Positions 24,584-31,226 of a DNA stretch of 64,000 nucleotides are shown one piece after another. The stretch covers positions 86,486-150,485 of the forward strand of contig JAWVFT010000023.1 of assembly GCA_033855775.1 (NCBI GenBank). The letters are read 5' to 3'. This DNA comes from DASVTR01 sp033855775 (GTDB lineage Bacteria; Acidobacteriota; Blastocatellia; Pyrinomonadales; Pyrinomonadaceae). The notes beneath the pieces are model-generated. The model had not been told where the DNA came from, made no database searches, and worked only from the letters and a program-made list of their open reading frames with translations. Both the position numbers and the translations under genes were made by a program. The first letter of the stretch is position 1. Every line of letters begins with the position of its first letter.

Positions 24584-24865
24584 TCACCGGGCGTATTTTG
24601 GTTTGGCGGGCAGCTTGGCGGGCAAGTCGAGGTCGTCATCAATCAACACGTCTGTCGAAATCCCTGCGAGGCGCGCATAGCGGAGCAACACGGGCAAAGA
24701 CGGCTCACGCACGTCGCGTTCATATTTTGAAATGTCATCTCTATTCAGCCTCTTCGTCAGTCCAAGGCGACTAACCATCTCGCTTTGCGAGAGCCCTAAA
24801 ACTTCTCGAACTTGAAGCAGCTTTTCGGCAAGGCGCGCAGGCTTCTCGCGTGAAGACCGTCCCAT
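24584..24865 (-). CDS. XRE-family HTH protein, third (last) cassette copy
   Basis: 93 aa. The helix-turn-helix is LAEKLLQVREVLGLSQSEMVSRLGL...DDISKYERDVREPSLPVLLRYAR, followed by the shared tail STDVLIDDDLDLPAKLPAKPK. It is a small DNA-binding protein, likely a repressor. The start ATG (24865) overlaps the TAA of the preceding small ORF by one base. It is paralogous to the genes at 24987 and 25378, about half identical by eye. Confidence 0.85.
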   Translation of the reverse strand: MGRSSREKPARLAEKLLQVREVLGLSQSEMVSRLGLTKRLNRDDISKYERDVREPSLPVLLRYARLAGISTDVLIDDDLDLPAKLPAKPKYAR

Positions 24866-24990
24866 TAGGAATGACCTCCCAACGAGACGAGTCTCTTTAA
24901 CCTGCGCTCAAGGCTAAATGTCCCTACAATACGCTTGCCCAACTGATACGCCGTGAGTATGAACCTTTCATCTCGCACGGCGATGCTCAT
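24865..24990 (-). CDS. Small ORF (41 aa) coupled to HTH gene, cassette 3
   Basis: Starts MSIAVRDERFILTAYQLG and ends GGHS. Its ATG overlaps the TGA of the preceding HTH gene by 4 nt (ATGA) and its TAA overlaps the next ATG. The N-terminus matches the other two small ORFs (MSI-V---R-ILTA); the rest has diverged. The function is unknown: leader peptide or small partner protein. Confidence 0.6.
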   Translation of the reverse strand: MSIAVRDERFILTAYQLGKRIVGTFSLERRLKRLVSLGGHS

Positions 24991-25259
24991 TTCAGGGAGT
25001 GTTTCGGCTTGGCGGGTAAGTCCGTCTCGTCATCTATCAAAACATCCGTGCTAATGTTTGCCGCTCTCGCATAGCGCAAAAGGATGATGAGCGGCGGCTC
25101 CGTGATTCCCAGTTCATACTTTGATAGTTGCTTGTAGGAAACAAAGTCTTCAATGTCCAGTCGCCTGAACATCTCAGATTGAGAAAGACCTAAAGCCTCT
25201 CGAATACGCAATAGCTTCTCAGCCAGACGCTCCGGTTGCGGGCGCGCTTTCTGTCCCAT
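24987..25259 (-). CDS. XRE-family HTH protein, second cassette copy
   Basis: 90 aa. The HTH core is LAEKLLRIREALGLSQSEMFRRL...YKQLSKYELGITEPPLIILLRYAR, and the tail STDVLIDDETDLPAKPKHSLK. It begins at ATG 25259, sharing one base with the TGA of the small ORF before it, and ends in TGA inside the ATG of the next small ORF. A DNA-binding repressor is likely. The tail is shared with the 25378 copy. Confidence 0.85.
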   Translation of the reverse strand: MGQKARPQPERLAEKLLRIREALGLSQSEMFRRLDIEDFVSYKQLSKYELGITEPPLIILLRYARAANISTDVLIDDETDLPAKPKHSLK

Positions 25260-25381
25260 CAGGCATAGCCTCCTGATGGTTTCAGCACACGCGCCTTGCC
25301 TTCACCGCTAATTGGCGGTAAGATGCGTTCGCTCAAGTTGTCCGCCGTGAGAATCCTTTTCTTCTCAACGGCGATGCTCAT
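25259..25381 (-). CDS. Small ORF (40 aa) coupled to HTH gene, cassette 2
   Basis: Begins MSIAVEKKRILTADNLSERI and ends KPSGGYA. The ATG at 25381 overlaps the upstream HTH stop (ATGA), and the TGA overlaps the downstream HTH ATG. The first 13 codons are almost identical in DNA to those of the small ORF at 25662. Confidence 0.65.
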   Translation of the reverse strand: MSIAVEKKRILTADNLSERILPPISGEGKARVLKPSGGYA

Positions 25382-25662
25382 TTCAGGGAGTGTTTCGGCT
25401 TGGAGGGCAGTTTCGCGGGCAAGTCCAAATTATCATCGGCCAAAACTTCCAGATGTATCCCTGCCACGCGAGCATATTGCAGGAGCACAACCAGCAACGG
25501 CTCGCGCTTTCCTAGCTCGTACTCTGAAATTCTCTGATACGCAATCAGGTCTTCGACTCCCAACCGCCTGAGCATTTCGGTCTGAGAAAGCCCAAGCGCA
25601 AGCCGAATCTGCCGCAACTTTTCAGCCAGACGTTCCGGCTGGTGGCGTGTTCCTCTACCCAT
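25378..25662 (-). CDS. XRE-family HTH protein, first cassette copy
   Basis: 94 aa. The HTH core is LAEKLRQIRLALGLSQTEMLRRLGV...YQRISEYELGKREPLLVVLLQYAR, followed by LADDNLDLPAKLPSKPKHSLK. Its start shares a base with the TGA of the first small ORF. It is the first HTH of the six-cistron chain transcribed leftward from about 25.8 kb. Confidence 0.85.
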   Translation of the reverse strand: MGRGTRHQPERLAEKLRQIRLALGLSQTEMLRRLGVEDLIAYQRISEYELGKREPLLVVLLQYARVAGIHLEVLADDNLDLPAKLPSKPKHSLK

Positions 25663-25787
25663 CAGAAGTTGCCCTCCCGACAGGAAAAAGGATTTTTCAG
25701 CTTGCTTCTACACTCAATTAGGCATAGAGTGTGCTCGCTCAATAGTATCGCCGTGAGAATCCTTTTCTTCTCAACGACGATGCTCAT
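25662..25787 (-). CDS. Small ORF (41 aa), first cistron of the HTH cassette operon
   Basis: Starts MSIVVEKKRILTAILLSE and ends CREGNF. AGGAG lies 7 nt before the ATG, and nothing precedes it in the operon, so this small ORF has its own translation start. That supports the small ORFs being real cistrons and not accidents of the overlaps. Its TGA overlaps the ATG of the first HTH gene. Confidence 0.65.
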   Translation of the reverse strand: MSIVVEKKRILTAILLSEHTLCLIECRSKLKNPFSCREGNF

Positions 25788-25847
25788 TACTCCACTCCTG
25801 GGATTGAGCTACGCATAGACCGTTGCCGAGTTGTCAATCTTCAAACC

Positions 25848-26243
25848 ATGCACATGATAACAGAGGATGAACCCTCTTATCACGCCAGAGCCTTATATCG
25901 CCGGATGTCTGCCCGCCCGCATCGCGTCCTCTACGTCGGGCTTGACCTCGCGTTGTTGGAATATCTGAAAGAGAGACTTGACGAGTGTTGGATGGTGCGC
26001 GCCCCTGCCGCCTGTGTCGCGCGTCCCTTCATCGAACATCTTAACTATTCGCTGCTCGTGTTTGATGAAGTGTTAATGGATGGGACGGCGCGGGAGTTAG
26101 AGCGTTTCACAAGAGAGTTGGAGAACAGAAGATGGACGCCGGTTATCATCTTTAAGAAGTCGGATGAGTTTGAATCGCTGGCGAGAAATATCTCAAACAG
26201 ACTTGGCCGCATGAATCGCGCGCGACAACTGACGAGCCGCTAA
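25848..26243 (+). CDS. Receiver-like (CheY fold) stand-alone protein
   Basis: 131 aa. After a 25-residue polar lead, a REC-like alternation is seen: HRVLYVGLDLALLEYLKERL, YSLLVFDEVLMDG (candidate phospho-acceptor Asp), RRWTPVIIFKKSDEFESLARN (Lys of the conserved triad). No output domain. The acidic pair at the end of beta-1, normally DD, is not clear, so phosphorylation is uncertain. It is divergent from the HTH cassette operon, sharing a 60-bp intergenic region. No ribosome site precedes the ATG; an ATG at 25854 is an alternative. Confidence 0.55.
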   Translation: MHMITEDEPSYHARALYRRMSARPHRVLYVGLDLALLEYLKERLDECWMVRAPAACVARPFIEHLNYSLLVFDEVLMDGTARELERFTRELENRRWTPVIIFKKSDEFESLARNISNRLGRMNRARQLTSR

Positions 26244-26294
26244 GTCAAAGCAGGAGACTAGCGAATTTTTTCTTCTCTTTTGCATCGAAGAGAG

Positions 26295-26300
26295 TATAAT
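26295..26300 (+). promoter_or_regulatory. Candidate -10 box for the gene at 26429
   Basis: A perfect TATAAT stands in the intergenic region, 129 bp before the ATG. No good -35 box is found at 16-18 nt. Weak support. Confidence 0.3.
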
Positions 26301-26428
26301 CCGGCGCATCAGGCAGGGCTTGTAATACTCATTGGCCAGCGCGTCAAACTTCATTCGCTGGCTCGTCCTTAACCACGAGGGACACTCAAAAAAGCGCCCT
26401 CTCAACTCACATCTCAGGAGACACACAG

Positions 26429-27106
26429 ATGAACGATTCACAAATAGCCGAACTCGACTCAGCCCAACGTGTGCGCACGCTGCTCGTCGGACGCCCCGCA
26501 GATGTCCCCGCAGGCTCACGCGCCGCCGCCCTGCGCGACCGCATCGAAACCACCATCACAGACATTGAACAGGAAGCCGCCAAACAGCTTGCCGCCAGCC
26601 TGGACCGCCAGAAAGCCACAGAGCAGAAGCAAGCGGCTAGCAAAACATTGCTCGAACAGATGCGCTCCATGAACCTGACCGCGCGCAGCATCAACCCACA
26701 ATTCCCCGGCATCGCAGACCAATTCAAGATGGGTCGCCCGGCCAGCGACCAAGCCATGCTCGACCGCGCACGCGCCTTCATCAGCCTCGCCACTCCCACC
26801 GCCGCACAGTTTACCTCGCGCGGCCAGCCCGCCACCTTCCTCACAGACATGCAGGCAACCATCACCGCCGTCGAAGCCGCCGAAGCCCTCCAATCCGAAG
26901 CCAACACAAGGCTCAGCGAGGCCACCGCCAACCTCAAAGCCGCCTTCAAAACCCTGCGCGACGACATAAGCGAACTCGACGCCATCTTCAAAGCCAAGCG
27001 CCGCACAGACCCCGGCGCCCTCGCCGCATGGCACACCGCCAGCCACGTCGAGAAGGCTCCGAAGAAAGCGGTTGCGAAAAAGCCTACTACGCCGCCATCA
27101 AGCTAA
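26429..27106 (+). CDS. Uncharacterised alpha-helical/coiled-coil protein
   Basis: 225 aa, cytoplasmic, no signal peptide. It is dominated by long amphipathic helices: RIETTITDIEQEAAKQLAASL, QKQAASKTLLEQMRSMN, EAAEALQSEANTRLSEATANLKAAFKTLRDDISELDAIFKAKR. The short non-helical insert SINPQFPGIADQFKMGRPASD sits in the middle, and the tail is basic (KKAVAKKPTTPPSS). No family is recognised. AGGAG lies 9 nt before the ATG. It shares its strand and a hairpin-containing gap with the membrane coiled-coil gene at 27216. Confidence 0.6.
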   Translation: MNDSQIAELDSAQRVRTLLVGRPADVPAGSRAAALRDRIETTITDIEQEAAKQLAASLDRQKATEQKQAASKTLLEQMRSMNLTARSINPQFPGIADQFKMGRPASDQAMLDRARAFISLATPTAAQFTSRGQPATFLTDMQATITAVEAAEALQSEANTRLSEATANLKAAFKTLRDDISELDAIFKAKRRTDPGALAAWHTASHVEKAPKKAVAKKPTTPPSS

Positions 27107-27126
27107 AGCGACGCTTTCATCCATCA

Positions 27127-27190
27127 ACGGCAGGGGTGGCAGCTTCGACAGGCTCCGGCGCCACAGCCCACGAAACCGCTGCCCCTGCCT
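27127..27190 (+). terminator. Hairpin between two accessory genes
   Basis: Inverted arms ggcaggggtggcagc (from 27129) and gctgcccctgcc (to 27190) enclose about 35 nt. It follows the gene at 26429 by 20 nt. There is no T tract, so it may be an mRNA-stabilising stem and not a terminator. Confidence 0.45.
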
Positions 27191-27215
27191 AACCTCTACC
27201 AGCAGGAGCTTCCTC

Positions 27216-28634
27216 ATGCCCGAACCTTTGGATATTGATTACTTAAAGCCTTTCATCGAATCCACCATTGCTGCTTCCGTTCGGCTCAGATGGGTCTTCG
27301 TCGTGATGATTACCGCCAGCATCCTCGCTCTCGGAGCTTTCTGGAATTCACTGGAAGGAACATGGTTCAACTCAAGAATCGTCACGGCCCGCAAGGCCGA
27401 AGCCTATTTCACACTTGGAGAGATACGTGACCGGCTGGCTCAGATAAAGAAAGAGTTGGGCGAACTGAAAAAGAAGTCGGACGAGCAGGAAAAGAAGCAA
27501 AGCCAGACGCCGGGAAAGAAAGAGCTGCAATCTCCCGCAGAGATAATACAGCAGGAAAAGGAAGCGCAGGAGCGACAGCAGCAATACGAAAAGAGCAAAC
27601 AACCGCTACAGGAGGCACAGGAAAAGCTACAGAGCCAAGCGGCGAGGATTCTGATAGCGCGCTTCGATGAGTTGCTGAAGGCCCGCTTTGTTAAAGAGAT
27701 AGAGAGTGAACATTATCTGGCCGCCCTCATTCCAACGAAATCCCTTACCGGTGAAGCTATCGCGCTCGAAAAAGCTGGCAGGCTCACACGCGCTCTAGAG
27801 AAATACGCCAATCTTGAGCTAACAGCTGAAAAGCTGGAGACAGAGTTACAGCGCGAGGATTATGTCCCTATCATCAACTGGATTAACAAGCGGATGCTGC
27901 CTGATAGGGAACAGGTGAAGCAATACGCGCAGAAGCTGGAAGAGAATCGCACCGACAAAGTTATCCTCGTCAACGTGCCATTCTTCGGCAACGTCTTCGA
28001 TGTCAACGCTCTGGCGTTGTGGGGCGGCGTGACGTTCACGGTCATCCTAATGCTGCTCAAATTCAGCCTCTGGCGCGAGTACAACAATCTCAGATTGACC
28101 TTCAAAGAGGCTAAGAGCGAACACCGGCGGTTCTGCTACAGGTCTCTGGCGATGGAACAGGTCTTCACCGTGCCGCCGGCCTTAACGCAAACCGACCCGA
28201 AACCTGAACGAAGAATCATGCGAGTTTTCTCCGCTTTATTCCTACAGCAACCGAAACCCAAACTTAAAAGTAGAGTCTGGAACGCGCTGTCCGCTTTACC
28301 CCCCACTCAAGCCGACCTTAAGCCCAAGGGAATAATCGTGCGCTTGCTCTATTTTCCGCCTCTCCTCATTCAGGTGGCGGTGATTGCCAATGATTTCAAG
28401 ACCCTTGATATAGGCAAGATGGTCAGCACTTCTTTGGCGACGATAAGCATAGCTGTGAGCTTGTTTCTTTTCCTCTCAATCCTCGTCTTAACCATCAGGT
28501 GTCTGGAATTATCATGGGCGATTGATAAAAGATGGGCCGAAGCCGCGCATGAAATCATCAAACAGCAAGCCCCGCCCGTCGCCGCGAGCGACGAGGCCAC
28601 GGCGGCGGCGGGCGTTGCATTTCGAGTCGAATGA
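27216..28634 (+). CDS. Uncharacterised membrane protein with cytoplasmic or periplasmic coiled coil
   Basis: 472 aa from the ATG at 27216, with AGGAG 8 nt upstream; the frame is open 48 codons earlier but overlaps the previous gene. Domains: a membrane helix at ~24-44 (LRWVFVVMITASILALGAFW); a Lys/Glu/Gln-rich coiled coil at ~60-150; a helical domain; a second membrane helix near 265 (LALWGGVTFTVILMLLKFSL); a 100-residue basic loop containing two similar segments (RIMRVFSALFLQQPKPK and IIVRLLYFPPLLIQ); and two more helices near 380-440. No family is recognised. With the preceding helical gene it may form a membrane-bound complex. Confidence 0.6.
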   Translation: MPEPLDIDYLKPFIESTIAASVRLRWVFVVMITASILALGAFWNSLEGTWFNSRIVTARKAEAYFTLGEIRDRLAQIKKELGELKKKSDEQEKKQSQTPGKKELQSPAEIIQQEKEAQERQQQYEKSKQPLQEAQEKLQSQAARILIARFDELLKARFVKEIESEHYLAALIPTKSLTGEAIALEKAGRLTRALEKYANLELTAEKLETELQREDYVPIINWINKRMLPDREQVKQYAQKLEENRTDKVILVNVPFFGNVFDVNALALWGGVTFTVILMLLKFSLWREYNNLRLTFKEAKSEHRRFCYRSLAMEQVFTVPPALTQTDPKPERRIMRVFSALFLQQPKPKLKSRVWNALSALPPTQADLKPKGIIVRLLYFPPLLIQVAVIANDFKTLDIGKMVSTSLATISIAVSLFLFLSILVLTIRCLELSWAIDKRWAEAAHEIIKQQAPPVAASDEATAAAGVAFRVE

Positions 28635-28702
28635 AAGTTAGGATGAAGGGCAGAGGCGAATCCTTAAAATTTACTAACCGATGCGAAGCGAGGCATAAAG
28701 CG

Positions 28703-29017
28703 ATGAAATTTCCGGGCGGGATGAACCTGCAACAGATGATGAAGCAGGCCCAACAGATGCAGGAGAAGATGGCGAAGGAGATGGAGGAGATGATTGTCGA
28801 GGCGTCGAGCGGGGGCGGCGTCGTGACCGTGCAGATGCGCGGCAATCACGAAGTCGAATCCGTCAGGATTGACCCCGAAGCCCTCAAGGAGGGCGATGTC
28901 GAGATGCTTCAGGACATGATTGTCGCCGCCTTCAACGAAGCCAACCGCAAGGTCGAAGAAGCCATGAAGGGCAAGCTCGGCGGCATGCTCCCGCCGGGAC
29001 TTGGCGGATTGTTTTAA
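28703..29017 (+). CDS. ybaB: YbaB/EbfC family nucleoid-associated protein
   Basis: 104 aa from the ATG at 28703. The family signature is complete: MNLQQMMKQAQQMQEKM, VEASSGGGVVTVQMRGNHEVESVRIDPEAL and the helix DMIVAAFNEANRKVEEAM. YbaB forms a dimer that binds DNA with little sequence preference. The next gene is recR, the conserved dnaX-ybaB-recR order, though dnaX is missing here. The frame is open 24 codons further upstream, but those residues do not belong to the family. Confidence 0.92.
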   Translation: MKFPGGMNLQQMMKQAQQMQEKMAKEMEEMIVEASSGGGVVTVQMRGNHEVESVRIDPEALKEGDVEMLQDMIVAAFNEANRKVEEAMKGKLGGMLPPGLGGLF

Positions 29018-29019
29018 AG

Positions 29020-29116
29020 GCGGGGGTTAGGGGTTAGGGGTCGGGGGTTAGGGAAAACATAGATGCAGCGCTCAGCTTGTTCTTATCTTCCCTAACCCCT
29101 AACCCCCGACCCCTGC
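29020..29116. repeat. Inverted heptamer-array hairpin, GGGGTTA type
   Basis: The left arm (29021-29053) reads ggggtta, ggggtta, ggggtcg, ggggtta. The right arm (29090-29115) is the complementary ccctaac, ccctaac, ccccgac. Between ybaB and recR. Confidence 0.9.
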
Positions 29117-29130
29117 CTTCCTGATTTCCT

Positions 29131-29745
29131 ATGCTTGATTACGCAGAGCCAGTCACGAAGTTGATTGATGAGTTCAAGCGCTTGCCGGGCATCGGCCATA
29201 AGACGGCGCAGCGTTTGGCGTTTCATATCCTGCGCGTGCCGGAGGCGGATGTCGAACGCTTCGTCGAAGCCTTGCGCGAGGTGAAGCGGCGGATTGGCTT
29301 TTGCTCAATCTGCAATAACCTGACGGACGTTGACCCGTGCCGCTACTGCTCTTCGACGGGGCGCGACCGCTCTATGATTTGCGTGGTCGAAGAGCCTTAC
29401 AATCTGGTCGCCGTCGAGAAGACGCGCAGCTACAAGGGGCTCTATCACGTCCTGCACGGCAGCCTCTCGCCGATTCGCGGCATCGGGCCGGACGACCTGC
29501 ACCTGCAAAATCTGCTGCCGCGATTGAAGCCGGAGAATAACGACGGCGTGGATGTCAGGGAAGTGATTCTCGCCACCAACCCGAACACCGAAGGCGAGGC
29601 GACGGCCAACTACATCAGCCGCCTCTTAAAGCCGCTCGGCGTCCTCGTCACGCGCATCGCCATGGGCATGCCCGTCGGCTCAGACCTCGAATACGTTGAC
29701 GAAGTGACGATGGACAAAGCCCTCACCAACCGGCATGAAATGTGA
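29131..29745 (+). CDS. recR: Recombination protein RecR
   Basis: 204 aa, standard length. Helix-hairpin-helix LPGIGHKTAQRLAFHIL, a four-Cys zinc finger (CSICNNLTDVDPCRYC), the Toprim segment ICVVEEPYNLVAVEKT...HVLHGSLSPIRGIGPDDL, and the C-terminal Walker-like strand. RecR works with RecF/RecO in loading RecA on gapped DNA. It lies 114 bp from ybaB with a repeat between. Confidence 0.96.
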   Translation: MLDYAEPVTKLIDEFKRLPGIGHKTAQRLAFHILRVPEADVERFVEALREVKRRIGFCSICNNLTDVDPCRYCSSTGRDRSMICVVEEPYNLVAVEKTRSYKGLYHVLHGSLSPIRGIGPDDLHLQNLLPRLKPENNDGVDVREVILATNPNTEGEATANYISRLLKPLGVLVTRIAMGMPVGSDLEYVDEVTMDKALTNRHEM

Positions 29746-29749
29746 GAAG

Positions 29750-29876
29750 CGGGGGACGGGGAAAGGGGTTGGGGGTTGGGGAAAGCGCAACCTTCAATCG
29801 TGAGAGATGGCGCGGTCGCAATTCAACCTTACTGCTTTTCCCTAACCCCAACCCCCGCCCCCTTTCCCCTGCCCTT
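29750..29876. repeat. Inverted heptamer-array hairpin, GGGGTTG type
   Basis: Left arm: gggggac, ggggaaa, ggggttg, ggggttg. Right arm (29836-29876): complementary units tccctaa, ccccaac, ccccgcc, ccctttc. It lies between convergent recR and pyrE, abutting the pyrE stop. Confidence 0.9.
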
Positions 29877-30487
29877 CAGAATCGGACGTGTTCTTCGGGC
29901 GCTCCGGTGGCGCAATCGGTGCAGTGTTCGGCATCGTCGTACATCTTGGAGTCGAACTCGATGAGGGATTTGATGGGCACGTCTCCGGCGATAAATTCGG
30001 GGGCGGAGTTGAAGCGGACGATGGTGCCGCAGCCGATAATCTTGGCTCCGAGTTCTTTGACCAGTTCAACCGTCTCTTCGATGGCGTGGCCGCTGCGGAT
30101 GATGTCGTCAACGATGATGCAGGGATTGATTTCGCCCTGATTGACGTACTGGCGAAACATGCGCTGGCCTTCCTCGCGCTCGGCCCAGTAAATCTGCTCG
30201 GCGTTCAAAGCCTCGCGCACGCCGAAGGCCACGGGGATGCCGCCCGAACTAGGACTAATGATGGCGACCTTCGGCAGATGGCTGGCCACGTCGCGGTCAA
30301 CGCGAAACATGCGCGAGAGCGCGACGGCCAGCACGCGCGCCGTGTCGTAGTAACGAAAGGCCAGCGGCATCTGAAAATAGTGTGGCGTGTGTTTGCCAGA
30401 TGGATAGACGAAATGGCCTTCACGATAAGCGCCCGTTCGTTTCAGGATTTGCATCACGGTGTCGGCTGATGGAATCAGATTTACCAT
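29876..30487 (-). CDS. pyrE: Orotate phosphoribosyltransferase
   Basis: 203 aa. The PRPP-binding loop is CIIVDDIIRSGHAIEETVEL, with upstream SSGGIPVAFGVREAL. The N-terminus has KRTGAYREGHFVYPSGKHTPHYFQ, the orotate-side pattern of PyrE. It would convert orotate plus PRPP to OMP in pyrimidine synthesis. The C-terminal 30 residues (Cys-containing tail CTDCATGAPEEHVRF) are an uncommon addition. A ribosome site (GGAG) stands 9 nt before the ATG. Other purine/pyrimidine phosphoribosyltransferases are possible but less likely. Confidence 0.85.
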   Translation of the reverse strand: MVNLIPSADTVMQILKRTGAYREGHFVYPSGKHTPHYFQMPLAFRYYDTARVLAVALSRMFRVDRDVASHLPKVAIISPSSGGIPVAFGVREALNAEQIYWAEREEGQRMFRQYVNQGEINPCIIVDDIIRSGHAIEETVELVKELGAKIIGCGTIVRFNSAPEFIAGDVPIKSLIEFDSKMYDDAEHCTDCATGAPEEHVRF

Positions 30488-30507
30488 TCTCTTCTCTCCG
30501 TTTCAAA

Positions 30508-30628
30508 AAGGATGATGGACGAGGGACGAAGGATGAAGCGGAAGCTATTCATCGTTGCATGTCATCGTTTGAATATCAACGCCGAATAGCTTTCGCTGCA
30601 ACGCTCATTGCTCATCCTCGCAGTCCTT
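30508..30628. repeat. Inverted heptamer-array element, GGACGA type
   Basis: Left: aggatga, tggacga, gggacga, aggatga. The best-paired part is gaagcggaagctattc against gaatagctttcgctgc (to 30602). The right array continues as gctcattgctcatcc. More degenerate than the others. Between pyrE and the Nudix gene. Confidence 0.65.
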
Positions 30629-30663
30629 GCCAGTTTATTTCAAAGCTCTCTTCTGCTGGCGCT

Positions 30664-31119
30664 CTATCGCTTGAGAGCGCGTTCGATTAAGCGGATCTGG
30701 TCGCGGCCCAGTTCGGGCGGCAGGGCTTGTGTCTCAAACCACGCGGCGCTTTTAATCTCGACGCTGCGCGGGGCGAACTCTCCCTGCGCTCGGCAGCGAA
30801 AAATTATCTCCACCTGCGAGGGCCGCCTGAGCGTGCGCACGAAAGCCAACTCGACCTCTGCCAACTCAAGGCCAATCTCCTCCAACAACTCTCGCCGGAC
30901 GGCTGCCTCCGGCTGCTCGCCCTTCTCTATGAAGCCGCCGGGAATGCCCCAACCGGAGCCCGCGCGGAAGACGTGATTGAGCAGCAAGACGCGCTCCTGC
31001 TCGTCTAAGACCACGGCCCCGGCGGTGACTGCGAAGCGCGGCTCTATCAAACGCATCGTCAGCCGACGCGCGCCCAGGGGCGCGACGCGCCAGACAGCAC
31101 CAAGCAACTTTTTCAGCAT
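30664..31119 (-). CDS. Nudix hydrolase
   Basis: 151 aa. The Nudix box matches the consensus: GGFIEKGEQPEAAVRRELLEEIGLEL (Gx5Ex7REUxEExGU). Flanking strands are VVLDEQERVLLLNHVF and VEIIFRCRAQGEF. It hydrolyses a nucleoside diphosphate linked to another moiety, Mg-dependent, in the cytoplasm. The substrate cannot be predicted. A basic N-terminal extension (LLGAVWRVAPLGARRLTMRL) precedes the domain. Confidence 0.9.
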   Translation of the reverse strand: MLKKLLGAVWRVAPLGARRLTMRLIEPRFAVTAGAVVLDEQERVLLLNHVFRAGSGWGIPGGFIEKGEQPEAAVRRELLEEIGLELAEVELAFVRTLRRPSQVEIIFRCRAQGEFAPRSVEIKSAAWFETQALPPELGRDQIRLIERALKR

Positions 31120-31130
31120 GCGCCAGACAA

Positions 31131-31218
31131 TATAAAGGCAAAAGGTAAAAGGTTAAAGGCCAAAGCGTGTAGAGCTTTGCCCGCGCGCCTCCTTTTTTCT
31201 TTCGCGTTGAGCCTTTCT
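31131..31218. repeat. Degenerate heptamer array, AAAGGTA type
   Basis: Left: aaaggca, aaaggta, aaaggtt, aaaggcc. Right part is CTTT-rich (gcctcct, tttttct, tgagcct) and only partly complementary. Between the Nudix gene and the divergent repeat-protein gene. Confidence 0.55.
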
Positions 31219-31226
31219 TTTGTAAG

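Noticed and set aside
24584..25787. Insertion sequence or composite transposon explaining the triplication
   Set aside because: No transposase and no inverted terminal repeats; the repeated unit is exactly the two-gene cassette, so simple tandem duplication fits better.
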